Positions 11,839-23,879 of a DNA stretch of 64,000 bases are shown one piece after another. Under the pieces are notes generated by a model. That model did no database searches. It saw nothing but the letters and a program-made list of their open reading frames with translations, and was not told where the DNA came from. The stretch is from Welwitschia mirabilis. Lineage: Eukaryota > Gnetophyta > Gnetopsida > Welwitschiales. The translations under genes and the position numbers were made by a program. The DNA lies in the NCBI GenBank assembly GCA_051453625.1, contig JBOZIK010000001.1, forward strand, positions 199,604,677 through 199,668,676. Direction: 5' to 3'. Position 1 is the first letter of the stretch. Each line of letters opens with the position of its first letter.

Positions 11839-14800
11839 GAAAAATAAATAAATAAAAAGGAATAAAGAGAGAGGAAAACTAAAAGACAAAGACACTATGG
11901 TGAAAGCAAGAAGTGAACTAGAGAAGAACCGATAATATTATCCATCCACATAAAACATCACTAAACAATAAGCCAAAAAGGTGGCTCTATATCATAACCA
12001 TTCAAGTTTGAATAAATTTTGTAAACTGTGTTCTAGCATGTTCCTAGTCATTTCCACCCCTTAAGCTTCAACTTTTACCATTAGATTATGATCAAGGTAG
12101 TGTCTCTTGCATGTCACCATATTATGATAAGTAATTCAAGTCTATGTTACATGAACAGTTTTTTTCCGCCTCTTGTGTGAATAAAGAAAGCTATTATTTT
12201 GTCTAGAAGATGTAAATTTAGGGCAAATTGAAGAGAACATTTAAGGCTATTATAGAGTCTAATGATAAGACTAAAGATTGGAGCATTGGTTTATCCATCA
12301 CACATTGAAGAGATTGGGTCTAATCATTAGAAAAATATTTGAGAGTGAAAACTAGAGGATCTCATACATCAACTATGCTCTAGCATTAGAAAACTAAAAT
12401 AAGATATTAAAGACATTTGTAAATTACTTTATTAAGACTTATTACATGCTATGGATGAGGATTGAGTTCTATTATTAGGTGCAAAAGCTCTTGAGAGTAG
12501 TATCGTAACTTAAGTAAGCAAATCCAAGACCTCTGTGCAAATGTAAAAGCCATAGTAAATATCTGTTTTGGCATTGCAAACATCATACATTAGCTTCTGA
12601 AACATTGTTTTCAAATATTATTTCAAGAATGAATAAAATATTAGTTATGCACTAATAAATGGGAAGCTGAGGTATTATGACAATGTACTATAGAAATGAT
12701 TAGTAATGGTGGAAGTCAAATGGTCATTAAGTCAAAGTAATAGAAAAATATAAATCATTATTTGAAGAAGTAATCATAGTATTAGGGAAGTAAATAATTA
12801 TTAAGAGAGGTGACCAACGCCATGATAGAAATAAGAAGCCATTATGTTAATCCATTATCTATTTTAATAGATGGGTACTTATAGTTTAGATTATCCAAGA
12901 ACAAGTTTATAAAAATAACTAAATATTTTATGTGAATTAATTTCTTGGCTTTAAAGGTTGATTCATGGATTTGGAGTAGCTTAATGTATTCTTTATCAAA
13001 GTATTGCCCTATTTGCATCACATTAGCAATGTCAACATAGGCGTTCTGTAGCCTATAGCTATATTTACAAAGGTGGAGCCTCTACTCATATGGAAGCATC
13101 ACATTTAAGCTACTAATGCTTTTTTCTACTTGTAAGTACTTTGGATATAACATTAGAAGGAAATGGAGATGAACTCATTAATAGCAATCCTAGAGGTACT
13201 TGGAATGAGAGTAGAGACACTGTTGATGAGCATTAACTTGGTATTAGCTTAAACTATGCCCATACCCATCATAAAACACATTGTCGATATGAGTCTATCA
13301 TTAGCATCCTACACCACTGCTTTAAACTAGGTATTCTATCTATTCACATTCATAGATTTGCTTTTTATCATCTTATCTTCTTCACAAGCATCCTTTCAAC
13401 ATTTTTTTATCCCATCCATCTTACTCTTATTCTTGTTACTATCTATCTTTCATGCTTATCTTGATACACCACAACTCATCTCCTAAAATGAAAATTTTAT
13501 ATCAAGGTATCTCACTAAGAAATTTGATTTTAATAGAAAAGACATAATGAAACTTATGAACATGAATGATTCCATGTGCTCAAGGCCCTTGAAAGAAGCT
13601 TAAGAAAGGACACTCTTTCATGGTACTAGGGTTCACATGTGAAGACTTAAAAATTTCACATGAGGGAGACTATAGCAGGAAGAGGGCATTCTATCCATGT
13701 GCTAACAAGAAATTACAAGAGAAAAAGGGAGGAATGTCAATGCATTAGCCACTGCATAGAAAACATGCATAACAAAGACTGAAGATACATGTGAGAGAAG
13801 AGATGAATGACTATGATGTATGGTTAATAGCAATGCAATTGTTAAGGAAAGTAAGAAAAGAAAAACTACATGAGAAGGAGGAGGATGTTCAGAAAGCTTT
13901 TACTAACCTTTATAAATTAAGGATCATTTTAATGAAAGGTGATGTGATGATTCCTAGAACATTAGGAATCATACTTAAATTGTAAGAGAGAGATTAAGAC
14001 TTGACATAGAAGAAATATTATAGCTGTCGGCTCTTACTATCACAATTATGCTAAGAAGAGGATAAGAAATGTTAGATTACTAAGAGGAATGATGAGGGAC
14101 AAACTCATCAAAAAATGAAGGAGTGGAAATTTGCCATTAGACATAGCAGGGATGAAAGATGAGATACTTGAATGAATGATAAGGTAATAGAATTTATCTA
14201 AGAAGATGCAAAATTTTCTTCTCATAAAATAAATCCTTTTGTCTAAAAAGATAGGCATCTTTTTGATCTTCAAATATTTCATGTGTCATCTGATATGTCA
14301 AATACAAGGGATCCTGAGCTCTGTTTCATCCTAGCATTTGTGCCTTATTAAGGTTAATATAATTTATTAATTAAATATAAATATAAATATATACATGTAA
14401 ATGTAAAATTAGAAGAGATCAATTAATATGCTATCATTTCAAGATTCTTCTCATTATGATAGTTTTCTATCATATACAAGTAAATTATTAAAAAAAAAGT
14501 ATAATCCTTCTGTATTGTATGAACCTTAGAGTTTAACATACATTCATAAGAGTGAAAGTTTTAGCATGGGTAGTTTGGGACCAATATGGTAGAGAGAAGA
14601 TCTAGCATATGTGAGTTTAATGAACATACATCTACTTGAACTTTTACAAATTATCATCCTATCTCCTTAATCAGGCCATATGTTTAAATTTGTTTTCTAT
14701 AAGAGTTCAACATTCCAACCATAAAGTTCATTTATAACAGGTTAAGACAATGGTCAAAACTAGGTAGAACATGATAATTACTTAGAAGGAAATTTGGAAT

Positions 14801-16250
14801 TGATGCTGCTATTTTGAAGAAAAACATGGTAATTCTATGAATAAAGCCATAGGGGAAATGTATATGTGTAAGACTTTATAAAAGTGGCTTTAATATAGAA
14901 AATCTAAAGTAGGGAAATAATAAATGACATCCTTTAGAAAAATAAATTTTTCATTATTTGATTCACATGTATTTAGATGTTAATCTAATAGTTATGACTT
15001 TACTTGATCCTTGGTAATAGTGCCATATAAATTTTCTTGCTTTACAATTTCAAAGGAATGATACTTTCAGATGTGTTTTCTTAGTATTAGGGATTATTTG
15101 AAAAAGATGTATGGTAAAACTTATAACTTTTACATTGGTCCATCCTAACTTTATCGATAACATATAGCTCCTCTATCTATAACATGCACACCATTCTTCT
15201 ACTTTCTAAGCTTTAAAAGGATTGAAACTTATAGCTACAAACCTATTATATTAAACTTTGCATTTCTAGAAAATAGCAATTCATAACCAATATCTATCAA
15301 CGTCTATGGAATTATTATTGTAGATTTACTAGCATAACTCTATTACCCTATTGCATGGTGATTGAAAGGGTTATCTCTTTAGCTCATCTTGGTAACATAT
15401 GTACTATTGTCAATAAGCTTTTCTTAGTTATCCTTGATTTATTAAGTGCTATGTTGTATTTATTAATCTTCAAAGTTGAAATTTAACTACATTATACAAG
15501 TAGAAGTACATCAAAGAATCATTGAAGAAAGAACACAATGAAGGAATGTAAAGTGAAAGAGATTTATAATCAATAAGCTTAGGCTTAAAAAATTTCTACT
15601 TAATAACTTTAGAGGTAAGTATCACAATTTGGAATAAGATATTGTTATGTTGCAATATTTGATCTTACAATTTTGGATTAAATAGTTCAAGCTTATTTTC
15701 ATTACAATCAAACCAAAGAGATCACTAAGATATTTTGGCTTATGAAATTAAATGGTTTGTAATCATCTATTAGTATATTCAACTATGCTCCTAGAGATTC
15801 TTTGTAAAGGTAATTATGTGGCCTTTATCCAACTTTTCATGAAAAATATCCTAGTTTATAACATTTTTCCTAATCTAGTAATCATTATAAATTAGGAAAT
15901 GAGGAAAGGACATGTACAAAAAAGAATTTTAGTAAATTTTGGAGTTGATATACATATATAGTACAATGTTAGAGCAAATGCAATGAAGTGAAACTAAAGG
16001 ATAAAGAAAGAAGAGAATTTATAGATCCTTGATCATTTCAAACATAATAAATGATTGGTGTTATTATGATGATCAATATTTGATTAACAAGCCTATAAAC
16101 AACATCTCAACTTATTTAACAACTAATATGGCATTGAAGAAAGATAAATTCAACTTTGTAAGTATAACGATTAGGACAAATAGAAATAGAAGCTACTTGA
16201 GAATATAAAATAGATGTATTATGGCTTAAGTTTCAAGGATGAAACCTCTT
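11221..16250 (+). other. interior of LARD-like element, no known domain
   Basis: About 5 kb with frequent stops in all frames. The longest unexplained open frame is 13791-13985 (+), 64 residues, rich in Lys, Glu and Arg, with no motif I know. A (TA)n run lies at 11816-11838. I looked for RT, integrase HHCC/DD35E and CCHC blocks and saw none. A search with plant retroelement profiles would decide whether a very decayed pol is present. Confidence 0.55.
11816..11838. repeat. (TA)n microsatellite
   Basis: An uninterrupted TA run of about 11 units inside the LARD-like element. Confidence 0.9.
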
Positions 16251-16264
16251 CAAAGGTGGAGAAA
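16250..16264 (+). promoter_or_regulatory. polypurine tract
   Basis: The purine-rich run AAAGGTGGAGAAA lies directly before the right LTR. Plant gypsy elements often have GGTGGAGAA-like tracts here to prime plus-strand synthesis. Confidence 0.65.
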
Positions 16265-16788
16265 TATCACATCCCAAATTTTTAACAATCAAGATTTAAG
16301 TTTAAAATGTTTTGAGAATATGGAATTTTATAAGGATAATATTTTATGTTAATTCTTAATGTTTTCTTTTCTAGCTATTATTTCCTTGATTGTTATTTTC
16401 TCTTATGTAATAGTTATAATTAATGCTTTGATCTTATTCATTAAATTTCTCATTTTAGAAAATGCCAATTAGTTGTGAATTTGAAATTATTATGAATGGA
16501 GATGCTTAATTTCTAGAGTTATTATGTTTAGTAAATATTAAAGAATATATTGAATTTTAGATACTATCATGTTTATGAAATATTTTATTATTGATGATAA
16601 TGTCTCATTATTATTTATGACAAGCATAATCATTATGTATTATCTACCTAGTGGACTAACAAGGTAACAGTATCCCCACCACTTCAGCCACCTTTACTAC
16701 TTTCATCACACTACTTCCATCACACCACTTTTACCAGCTTTATCACTCTCTTTTATGATGGTATCTCTTCATATCCTACATTCTATAC

Positions 16789-16797
16789 TATAAATAG
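16789..16797 (+). promoter_or_regulatory. LTR TATA box (TATAAATAG), 3' LTR
   Basis: Same word and context (CTATAAATAGGA) as in the left LTR at 10055. Confidence 0.6.
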
Positions 16798-17979
16798 GAC
16801 CTTCTTCTCTTTGTATTTCATATCTTTGAGAAGCTTTTGCTATCGAATCTTGGCGACTTTAACTTGAAGCTTGTAAAAACTTGGAGCTTTGCAACCTTTA
16901 TGAGTTCTTAAGTTTCCATCTTAATTTGGTATGGTTTATGAACTTTTATTTATCTTTTTTATGTTTCTAATTAATTATTACATATTTTACATATTTGATG
17001 GATTTTTATTGCTTGTTCTTGTAAGTCTCTTCTTATACATGTATTATCTTGCTTATGAATTTAATTATATGCTTTAAACTTTTGCTAAGTAATCAGATTA
17101 TGTGGTTTTAGGGGTTGGGCCACCCAAGGGGCTTCCATTAGATATGGAAGTAAGCTATTAGAGTAATCAGGGTGATATTGATGACCTATCTAGTTATGCA
17201 CGAAATGACGTCTTTATGGATTCATAGGATTTATTCCATCTGAAGGATTTCTATTGGTTATTAAAATGAACCTCTAGATAAATGGGTGTTTTTGACACCC
17301 TTCTAATAGGACATTCTATTCACTATACATTATTGGATTACTGAAACTTAGATATGTGCATCTAGATTACTAAACGTTATATAAGATCTTGTACATATTT
17401 CAATTTTCCTTGAGAATCTTATATTAAGCTTGGAAAACCCCTTTATCTAAACCTTGTCATGGATCATACTAGGAACTATGAAGGTCATAGTACTCACTCC
17501 ATGATTAAATGTGTAGAACCTGTTATGAAAAAGGCCTTGGGATGAGCTATCTGATGCAATTTAGATTGATATCTATTTTCTTACTTATTATTTAGATGCA
17601 TGTAGTTAAAGGATCTTAGATGTTCTGAATAAAATGTGTGATTTATGTAAACATGGATATTGTATTCAAATTTAGTTAAGAAGAGATATGGATATTTTAC
17701 AATGTATTTATCTCCCTTTCATTAGAAGGATTACAAGTATCTAATGCAAAAGTTATATGTCTATGTGTGTTTTATAGATTTATTATTGTGGCCCATAATC
17801 TAAGCCTTAGATTATGTATTTTCAAACAACATGTAGTTGATATTATAAGCTTATATTCTTGAAGTGATTTAAAACATGATAAGATTTTAATTAATGCCTT
17901 GTTTCTAAGAAATATTAAGAACATTATATTTGGGTATTAAGTAAGCTTAGAGTTATCTGTAGTGGATTTTAAAATATTA

Positions 17980-18098
17980 TAATTTTGGTATTAGAGCAAG
18001 TTTTGAATTTTTCAACTACAGAAATCTAGGTATTACATTTTGGTATTAAAGTAAAAAGCTAATTAAAGTTTTCAACTATATAAATTTGGGGTATTACA
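17980..18098 (+). repeat. tandem PBS plus LTR-end modules
   Basis: Module 1 runs from about 17983 (TTTTGGTATTAGAGCAAG) to GTATTACA at about 18037. Module 2 runs from 18038 (TTTTGGTATTAAAG) to GTATTACA at 18098. Both share a TTTTCAACTA-like middle. The first 15 bases of each match an initiator-Met PBS with C-to-T changes, and each end resembles a plant gypsy LTR terminus. Confidence 0.7.
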
Positions 18099-18103
18099 AG
18101 AGG
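18099..18103. repeat. target-site duplication, right copy (AGAGG)
   Basis: Identical to 9475-9479. It directly follows the second GTATTACA and so marks the true right end of the insertion. Confidence 0.75.
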
Positions 18104-18238
18104 TTAGCTTAATATTAGTATGATCCACTAGCTTTTAGAGGTGTTATATAGCATTATTAATAATAATATTAGAATTTAGTAGCCTCCCTTTTCCCTTGTA
18201 GTCTTTTAATGAGGATCATTCAACTCAAAGGGGAGGAA

Positions 18239-19697
18239 TGAATAAGGTCTACTAAAAATAATATTTTACTAAAAACAAATTTAATGAATACCTTATTAAG
18301 ATAATGTGGTTTCCAACCTAGGTATGTTCACACATAGAGGGTAACTTCCTCTTATAACTCTAAATATTCTTAACCTACAAAGATTAGTGATTTTATGAAG
18401 TCCCACCAACCTTACATACAAAATAAGAATTTCGTTCCAAGAAAGTAATCTCTTTTCCTCAGGAATAACCAATAACACAATATTAAAAATGTGCACGTAA
18501 ACATATTCACAGGTGAGATGCTCCTCATAAGGTAGCAAACTCTTATCCTTAGGGAAAACCAATAATGAAAGAATACAATACACTCTCAAACACACACAAA
18601 GCACAATCATACAACGTTGCCTTATAATATGGAATCCTAACAAGGGATACTTGAGTTTTTGATAGTACAAAATAAACTATATAAGAGTATTCAAGCATAT
18701 GATAGTTTAATAATATAAGATTCAACAAATAAATATGACAACAAGACTAAATGATGTATTTTTGAAGAGAGCTTGAGTTCCTTCTTACTGTCATTATCAC
18801 AAGTGCTAAAGAATGATGCAATGATGTGGAATCCAATGAATGAATGATGTAATACTTGATAGTTCCTTACAAATGATAGCTTGATTCTTTATAAGTAGAT
18901 TTAAATTACTCGTGTGTTCATATGTTCTTTGTTGTATACCTTAGATACTTAAGATTTATTTATTACATCATAACTTTCTATTATTAAAATAGTTTATAGC
19001 TATTTGACCTAGGAGATTTAGATGTTTGAACTTTCTAAGCACTGTGCAATGGATAGAAATGGCTAGGTGTTGGGCATGTATCTTCTATTTTATTTAACAT
19101 GAAGATTCATCGAAGACATATTCAAAATTATAGACATATACTATCAATTAGACATTCTTATATGATAGATGTATTTAGTCAAGTTATCCAAAAATTGATG
19201 AAACTTACACTATATAAACTTTAGTCCTTTATGATCATGAATCCATGATGAAAATCTTAATAGCTTTACTAGAAATTAAGATATTCATTAAAGTATAAAT
19301 TTATCCTATTACTTGTTCTAGTTCAGTGTAGATGTCTTAAAATGTATAGATGTCTTTCATCTATGTTAAATCCATCTTTTAGTATAGTCATCTTCACTGA
19401 GATAGTTGTCTTTTACTTGAGATTGAAAACTAGTACATCATCAATGTCATTAATTAGTAGACATATTTAACATATATGTCTTCAATAGTGTAGATGTATT
19501 TCATTCTATAGATGTTTTTAGTCAATTGATTTTGCATTTTGTGTTTTTAACTCTAAGCTAAACATTTTGTGAGATATCATCTTAAAGGTTTGACATTTTT
19601 TATGTTATTCAAGATTTGATTTTTATTGCATTAACCTATCTATATAGTGGCATAAAATATTTAGCAAGTATAATCATCAAAACTAGATTTATCAATA
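18239..19697 (-). repeat. 3' LTR of the outer copia element
   Basis: In plus coordinates it starts TGAATAAGG and ends GATTTATCAATA; in minus sense it starts TATTGATAAATCTAG (originally probably TG). It matches the right LTR over its full 1459 bases. It contains a loose array of AGATGTCTT words at about 19325-19520. The 124-residue open frame inside it (18296-18670, minus) is not a gene, because the same region in the other LTR is only partly open. Confidence 0.85.
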
Positions 19698-19827
19698 ATA
19701 TCCTCCTTTTTGATGATGTCTAAATCTTGGCAAGTCTTATTGATACAACCACATTTAATCAACTGAACTAAGATACATAACATTAATATAATACAGCACA
19801 TAATCATATTCTATAGCAGTATTGAAA

Positions 19828-19837
19828 NNNNNNNNNN
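19828..19837. other. assembly gap, 10 N
   Basis: Ten N in the 3' part of the outer copia element. Confidence 0.95.
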
Positions 19838-20127
19838 TTATGATTTTAACCACTTGAATAAACATGTATAGTATAGAGTAAGAAAGACATATAAACACTA
19901 GATAATTTTATTTAAGATAATTAACAACTAATCAAGTAAAATGTACTCATGTAGTATGCTAATAAAATTAGAGCATAACTTTTTGATAATGTGCCAATAA
20001 TACATAATATTAAAGCATGAAAAAGTTCTAACAGTTAAAGTGTACTAACAACAATGAAAATGCTAGATCATAACAATGTATGCCAAATAATCAAGAGTGA
20101 TCATTAATGAATATTTATGTAAGTTAG

Positions 20128-20227
20128 NNNNNNNNNNNNNNNNNNNNNNNNNNNNNNNNNNNNNNNNNNNNNNNNNNNNNNNNNNNNNNNNNNNNNNNNN
20201 NNNNNNNNNNNNNNNNNNNNNNNNNNN
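20128..20227. other. assembly gap, 100 N
   Basis: A run of exactly 100 N, a standard placeholder for a gap of unknown size. Confidence 0.95.
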
Positions 20228-20929
20228 TTAGAATTAATATAAAAAATGTTTTACATAGTTTAGAAACTCTATTAATTAAAGCTTACAAAATGTGGGTTAT
20301 AACACCTTACCTAGTGGCATTAGCACTCACCATTTTTCATTGAATTTAGACAGAGGTTTCTTTAGATGAATAATATTTATCTATGATACTAATATACTGG
20401 TACTAATAATAATCAAGATGATTAAACAAGGGTAATCTAAGTATGACCCTTGCAAAATAAAGTAATGATGTTCATGTACAAGATAAATCCCAAATCTATC
20501 TTTAAACTAGTAAGTAAATAAAATACAACAAAAGTCTACATGGGTTTATAGTAACTGTAACTCTTACCCTTAATTATAATGTTATAAAACATAATCAAAT
20601 TAAGAATAGATGCATCTAAAATCATATCTTTACATTCTATGTTTTCAATAAAATTCATCCTTATGTGTTTAAATAAAATATTTCTCATCAAGCATTGTGA
20701 CACATTAATGGAACAAGAAGTGAAAATTTCTTTAAATGAATGAACATACATCTAAGTATCTCAGAATTATTAAGTATGGCTAATATTGTCATAACACTAT
20801 CACTTTGAAAATAAAGTAACATACATAAGATTTAAATTTTTCTACATTTAACTATAATCTCACCTCATGAGATAATTGCAAGGTGGATTTGAGAATTAAA
20901 CAATAATACCTAAAAATGTATCTAATTAG

Positions 20930-21490
20930 AAAAGGCATAATCCCTAAGTTATTACATAATTTTACAAATTTTTTAGTACTTAATGATTTTATGAATATAT
21001 TGGTAAGTTGATAATTCATACTAGTATATTACATCATGATATTTGTTTTGAACTTATTCTTTTAGAAAGTGATAGTTAATTTTAATATGCTTTATTTTTG
21101 AGTGTTGTATCATATTCTTTGATATGTTAATGACAGTTTTATTATCATAATAGTTTGGAATACTATTCATTTGATAAAGATTAAATTCTTTAATGTAAGT
21201 AAAGGCTAGAAGCATTCTTATTTATTTCATACATGCCACTGGTGTAAAGGTATCTTTAAAGTTAATACCTTCTTATTGATTATATCTTTTGACTACTAAT
21301 CTAACTTTGTTTTTACTCATATTTCCATGTTTATTTGTCTTGTTTTTAAAAATCCACTTAGTGCCAATGATAGGTTTGTTGGATGGTCTTAAAATGATTT
21401 CCCAAATATTACATCTTTCAAATTGATTAAGCTTTTCTTACATTGTAGACATTCAATGTTTTTCATTCTTAGCTTCTTTGAATGTTTTGG
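20930..21490 (-). pseudogene. copia RT/RNase H with the catalytic core deleted
   Basis: The RT start is clear on the minus strand: EKLNQFERCNIWEIILRP, PIIGTKWIFKNK, NKVRLVVKRYNQ, RMLLAFTYIKEFNLYQMN (about 21175-21470). Directly after it, in the same frame, comes NYYDNKTVINISKN (about 21110-21160), which belongs to the RNase H domain, followed by LTDIFTKSL-like sequence near 21010 (first part with stops). In an intact copia RT more than 200 residues lie between these blocks, including the YVDD box. The join therefore marks an internal deletion at about 21160-21175. Stops also occur. Confidence 0.8.
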
Positions 21491-21779
21491 GTTCAACCTA
21501 TGAATATAAGATATAAAACCATAAAATTCCTTAATACAACTTCTAGTTTAAATACCATCATAAGAACTACCCATTATGTTGCTGGTATAATGCCTCTTTT
21601 AGTTTGATCATGCTTGAACGATTTTTTTATCTATATATTCTTCTTTCTTCTTTACACTATCTAATTAAACTTGCAGATGGCTAGATGGTTGAACAATCTG
21701 AATAGAAATGTAATCATCATGCATATTTATATAAGTTGAGTTAATATTATTTATTTTTACATTTATAGTTTCCTCAACT

Positions 21780-22750
21780 ACATAGGTTTTCTTGTTGTAT
21801 ACCATATATACATTACTAACCATCGAATATTCTAAAAAGATGCCATCATCAACTTCCTTAACTTATTCTTTTTATTTAAAATAAAGTACCTTAATCCAAA
21901 TATGTGAAAGTAACTTATAGATGGTTTTTTACTAAGCCCTAACTCATAAGCGATTTTAGAAATATACTGTCTTATTGGAACTCAGTTTGAAATGTAGCAT
22001 GTTATGTTGATGGCTTTTATCCAAAACTAATAAGATATTTGATTATCATGCATCATTATTTTGGCCATTTCATTAAGTACTTTATTTTTTATTTCTACTA
22101 CTCCATTTTGTTGGAGAATTCTTAGTGCACAGAATTAATTGAAAATACTAAACTATTCATGAAACTCTCTAAACCTTGCATTTTTGAATTTCATACCATT
22201 ATTACTTCTTATTATTTTAATTTCATATCCTTTTGTTTCTTTAACCTAATACACAACTTATAGAAAGCATTAAATGCCTCATCTTAGTATGCAAGGAAGG
22301 CTATCCATATAAAATGAGAAAAATAATCTATAATAATTAAATAATACCTTTTCTTTTCAAGACTTTTTGTAAATGAAGGGCTAATAATGTTAAGATATAA
22401 AATATCTAAAGGGTGTCTAGTTGAGATAATATTTTTCTTAACAAATCTTACCCTTATTTGCCTTCCTTTCTAGCAAGCTTTAGAAACTTAATTATCAATG
22501 CTTTTCAAGTTGGAAAGCCCTCTTACCATTTTTTTATAAACAAAATTTTAAGCAAATCCTTATTTACATGTCTAAGTTTCATATGCGATAGCTTTACTTC
22601 ACCTATTATGCTTAATAAATACTTAGTTCCCTTACTAGAAATATCTTCTAGAGTAGTAATATAAACATTTGATTTTATTATGCTAGCAATTAAATCTTTT
22701 GTTAAATTTTGTTCTCTAATGACACAATCATCTTTTGTAAAGGTAATAGA
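21780..22750 (-). pseudogene. copia integrase, broken
   Basis: The minus-strand reading near 22100 gives LQQNGVVEIKNKVLNEMA, which carries the catalytic glutamate of the DD35E triad. KIAYELGLSKKPSISYFHIFG follows near 21900, the conserved end of the copia integrase core. Toward 22560-22500 there is LSHMKLRHVN, the start of the zinc-binding region. The parts between are interrupted by stops. In element order it lies between protease and RT, as expected for Ty1/copia. Confidence 0.75.
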
Positions 22751-23030
22751 AAAATTTACATTACAAAGTTAACTAACACTTAAAAGATTATGTTATAAAC
22801 ATTCTACAAAGAATACATCTTTTACCTTAGGTAGATTACCTCCTCCAATAGTTTCAATACCTTCAATAGGTGCTTCTGTGTTATCTCCAAAAGTTACCAC
22901 TCCTTTGTCTTATTCCACCAAGGTGGTGAAGCTAGATTTATCTCTAGTCATGTGCATTAAGAATCTACTACTATTATACCAAGGATGCTTCTTCACTGCT
23001 CTTAGTATAATTTATGCTAAAAATGCTAGT
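22750..23030 (-). pseudogene. copia protease/GAG-pre-integrase region, broken
   Basis: The reading KKHPWYNSSRFLMHMTRDKS at about 22930-22990 corresponds to the family's active-site block. The catalytic DSG triplet has become NSS and the following Cys has changed. VVTFGDNTEAPIEGIETIGG, NLPKVKDVFFVECL and NLLSVS follow, which is the SIRE-type block leading to integrase. One stop lies between. The loss of the aspartate would inactivate the protease. Confidence 0.8.
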
Positions 23031-23331
23031 TTTGATTTTAGAACCCATACTTTCTTTGGTTTTCCTGGCACATAATGTTGTACTATTCTACTAGGCCTCT
23101 TTGCATTGTTAGTATACTATATAATTTTAAATTTCAATGGGTAATTAAATTGATAATGATCTCCTTTAAGGTAATTATATTATATAATATTATTTTTAAA
23201 ATACTAAATGTTCATACCTTAGTTTGTAATTCCCTTTATTAAATAAAGTGGCTAAAGTTCTAATTGGGACTTTCTTATGTCTCAAAAAACTTTTGTCATT
23301 TAAGATTCTACATTAAAAGCCACCTAGGGAG

Positions 23332-23421
23332 TAGTTGGTCCATGCTGACAGAGTACCTTGCACCGCATGTGAATACTATCTCATTAGCAGCTGTGTCCCG
23401 GGGGCTTCTACAACCACTACT
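23332..23421. other. short GC-rich island in the copia relic
   Basis: About half of these 90 bases are G or C, against well under a third around them. CpG sites survive (CACCGCATG and TCCCGGGGG). The flanks are typical decayed copia sequence. It matches no copia block I know and lies in the Gag-protease linker region. It could be inserted filler DNA or a contaminating segment. Confidence 0.5.
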
Positions 23422-23879
23422 TCCTTCTATTGGATAAATTTCTCATTGATTTTCTTTAAGTTCAAGTGTTATTATCTTATATTATTTAGTTCACATGTTA
23501 GTTTATTAATCTTAGCTTTAAGAGTTGAGTTTTTAGATGATAATTTATTGCAATAATTCTTTTCTTATTTATAAGCTAATTCATGACTATGAAGTAATTT
23601 TTTCATTTTAGTACATACCTTTTATGATTTAGCAAATTCTTCAGAAATTGGATAATACCTTTCTTAAAGATTCATACTTGTATCATCTTCTCTTTTTGAT
23701 TCATAGTCTTCTTTTTCTTATCATTTTTCTCTTGGATGTGTACAATGGTCATATAGGAAGGATGATATTTTTCATCTTTATATGTTTCTACCTCTATTAC
23801 ATTTTCATCATCATCCCATTCTATGAAGAAATATCTCCTTTTATTTGGCTATTTTGTGGGTCCTTTTTTGAATTTGATT

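Larger units (their letters stand above)
9480..18098 (+). mobile_element. complete LTR retrotransposon without recognisable pol (LARD-like)
   Basis: Long direct repeats of about 1.7-1.8 kb flank a 5 kb interior. The left LTR is followed by an initiator-Met-type primer site. The right LTR is preceded by a purine-rich GGTGGAGAAA tract. The element is bounded by the same 5-mer, AGAGG, at 9475-9479 and 18099-18103, so the insertion ends are well defined. LTR ends are TG/TA...CA. The interior (11220-16264) shows no gag, protease, RT, RNase H or integrase blocks that I can recognise on either strand. This fits a large non-autonomous derivative, or a very decayed gypsy element. PBS type and PPT wording resemble plant gypsy elements. 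Orientation follows from PBS and PPT. Confidence 0.85.
16265..18098 (+). repeat. 3' LTR, with a terminal extension of about 120 bases
   Basis: It begins TATCACATCCC (TG has become TA) and matches the left LTR up to about 17980. It then continues through two modules, each starting TTTTGGTATTA and ending GTATTACA, before the TSD AGAGG. The left LTR ends before its PBS, so the extra bases of the right LTR consist of PBS-like and LTR-end-like sequence. TATA box at 16789-16797. Confidence 0.8.
19698..20930 (-). other. 3' untranslated part of outer copia, no gene seen
   Basis: This stretch lies between the RNase H tail and the 3' LTR and holds two gaps (19828-19837 and 20128-20227). No coding signal was recognised. 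The 71-residue frame at 20536-20751 (-) has no motif. Confidence 0.5.

Noticed and set aside
18296-18670. 124-residue minus-strand frame, the longest gap-free open frame in the window
   Set aside because: It lies wholly inside the copia LTR. Only part of it is open in the other LTR (24983-25210), and it has no domain.
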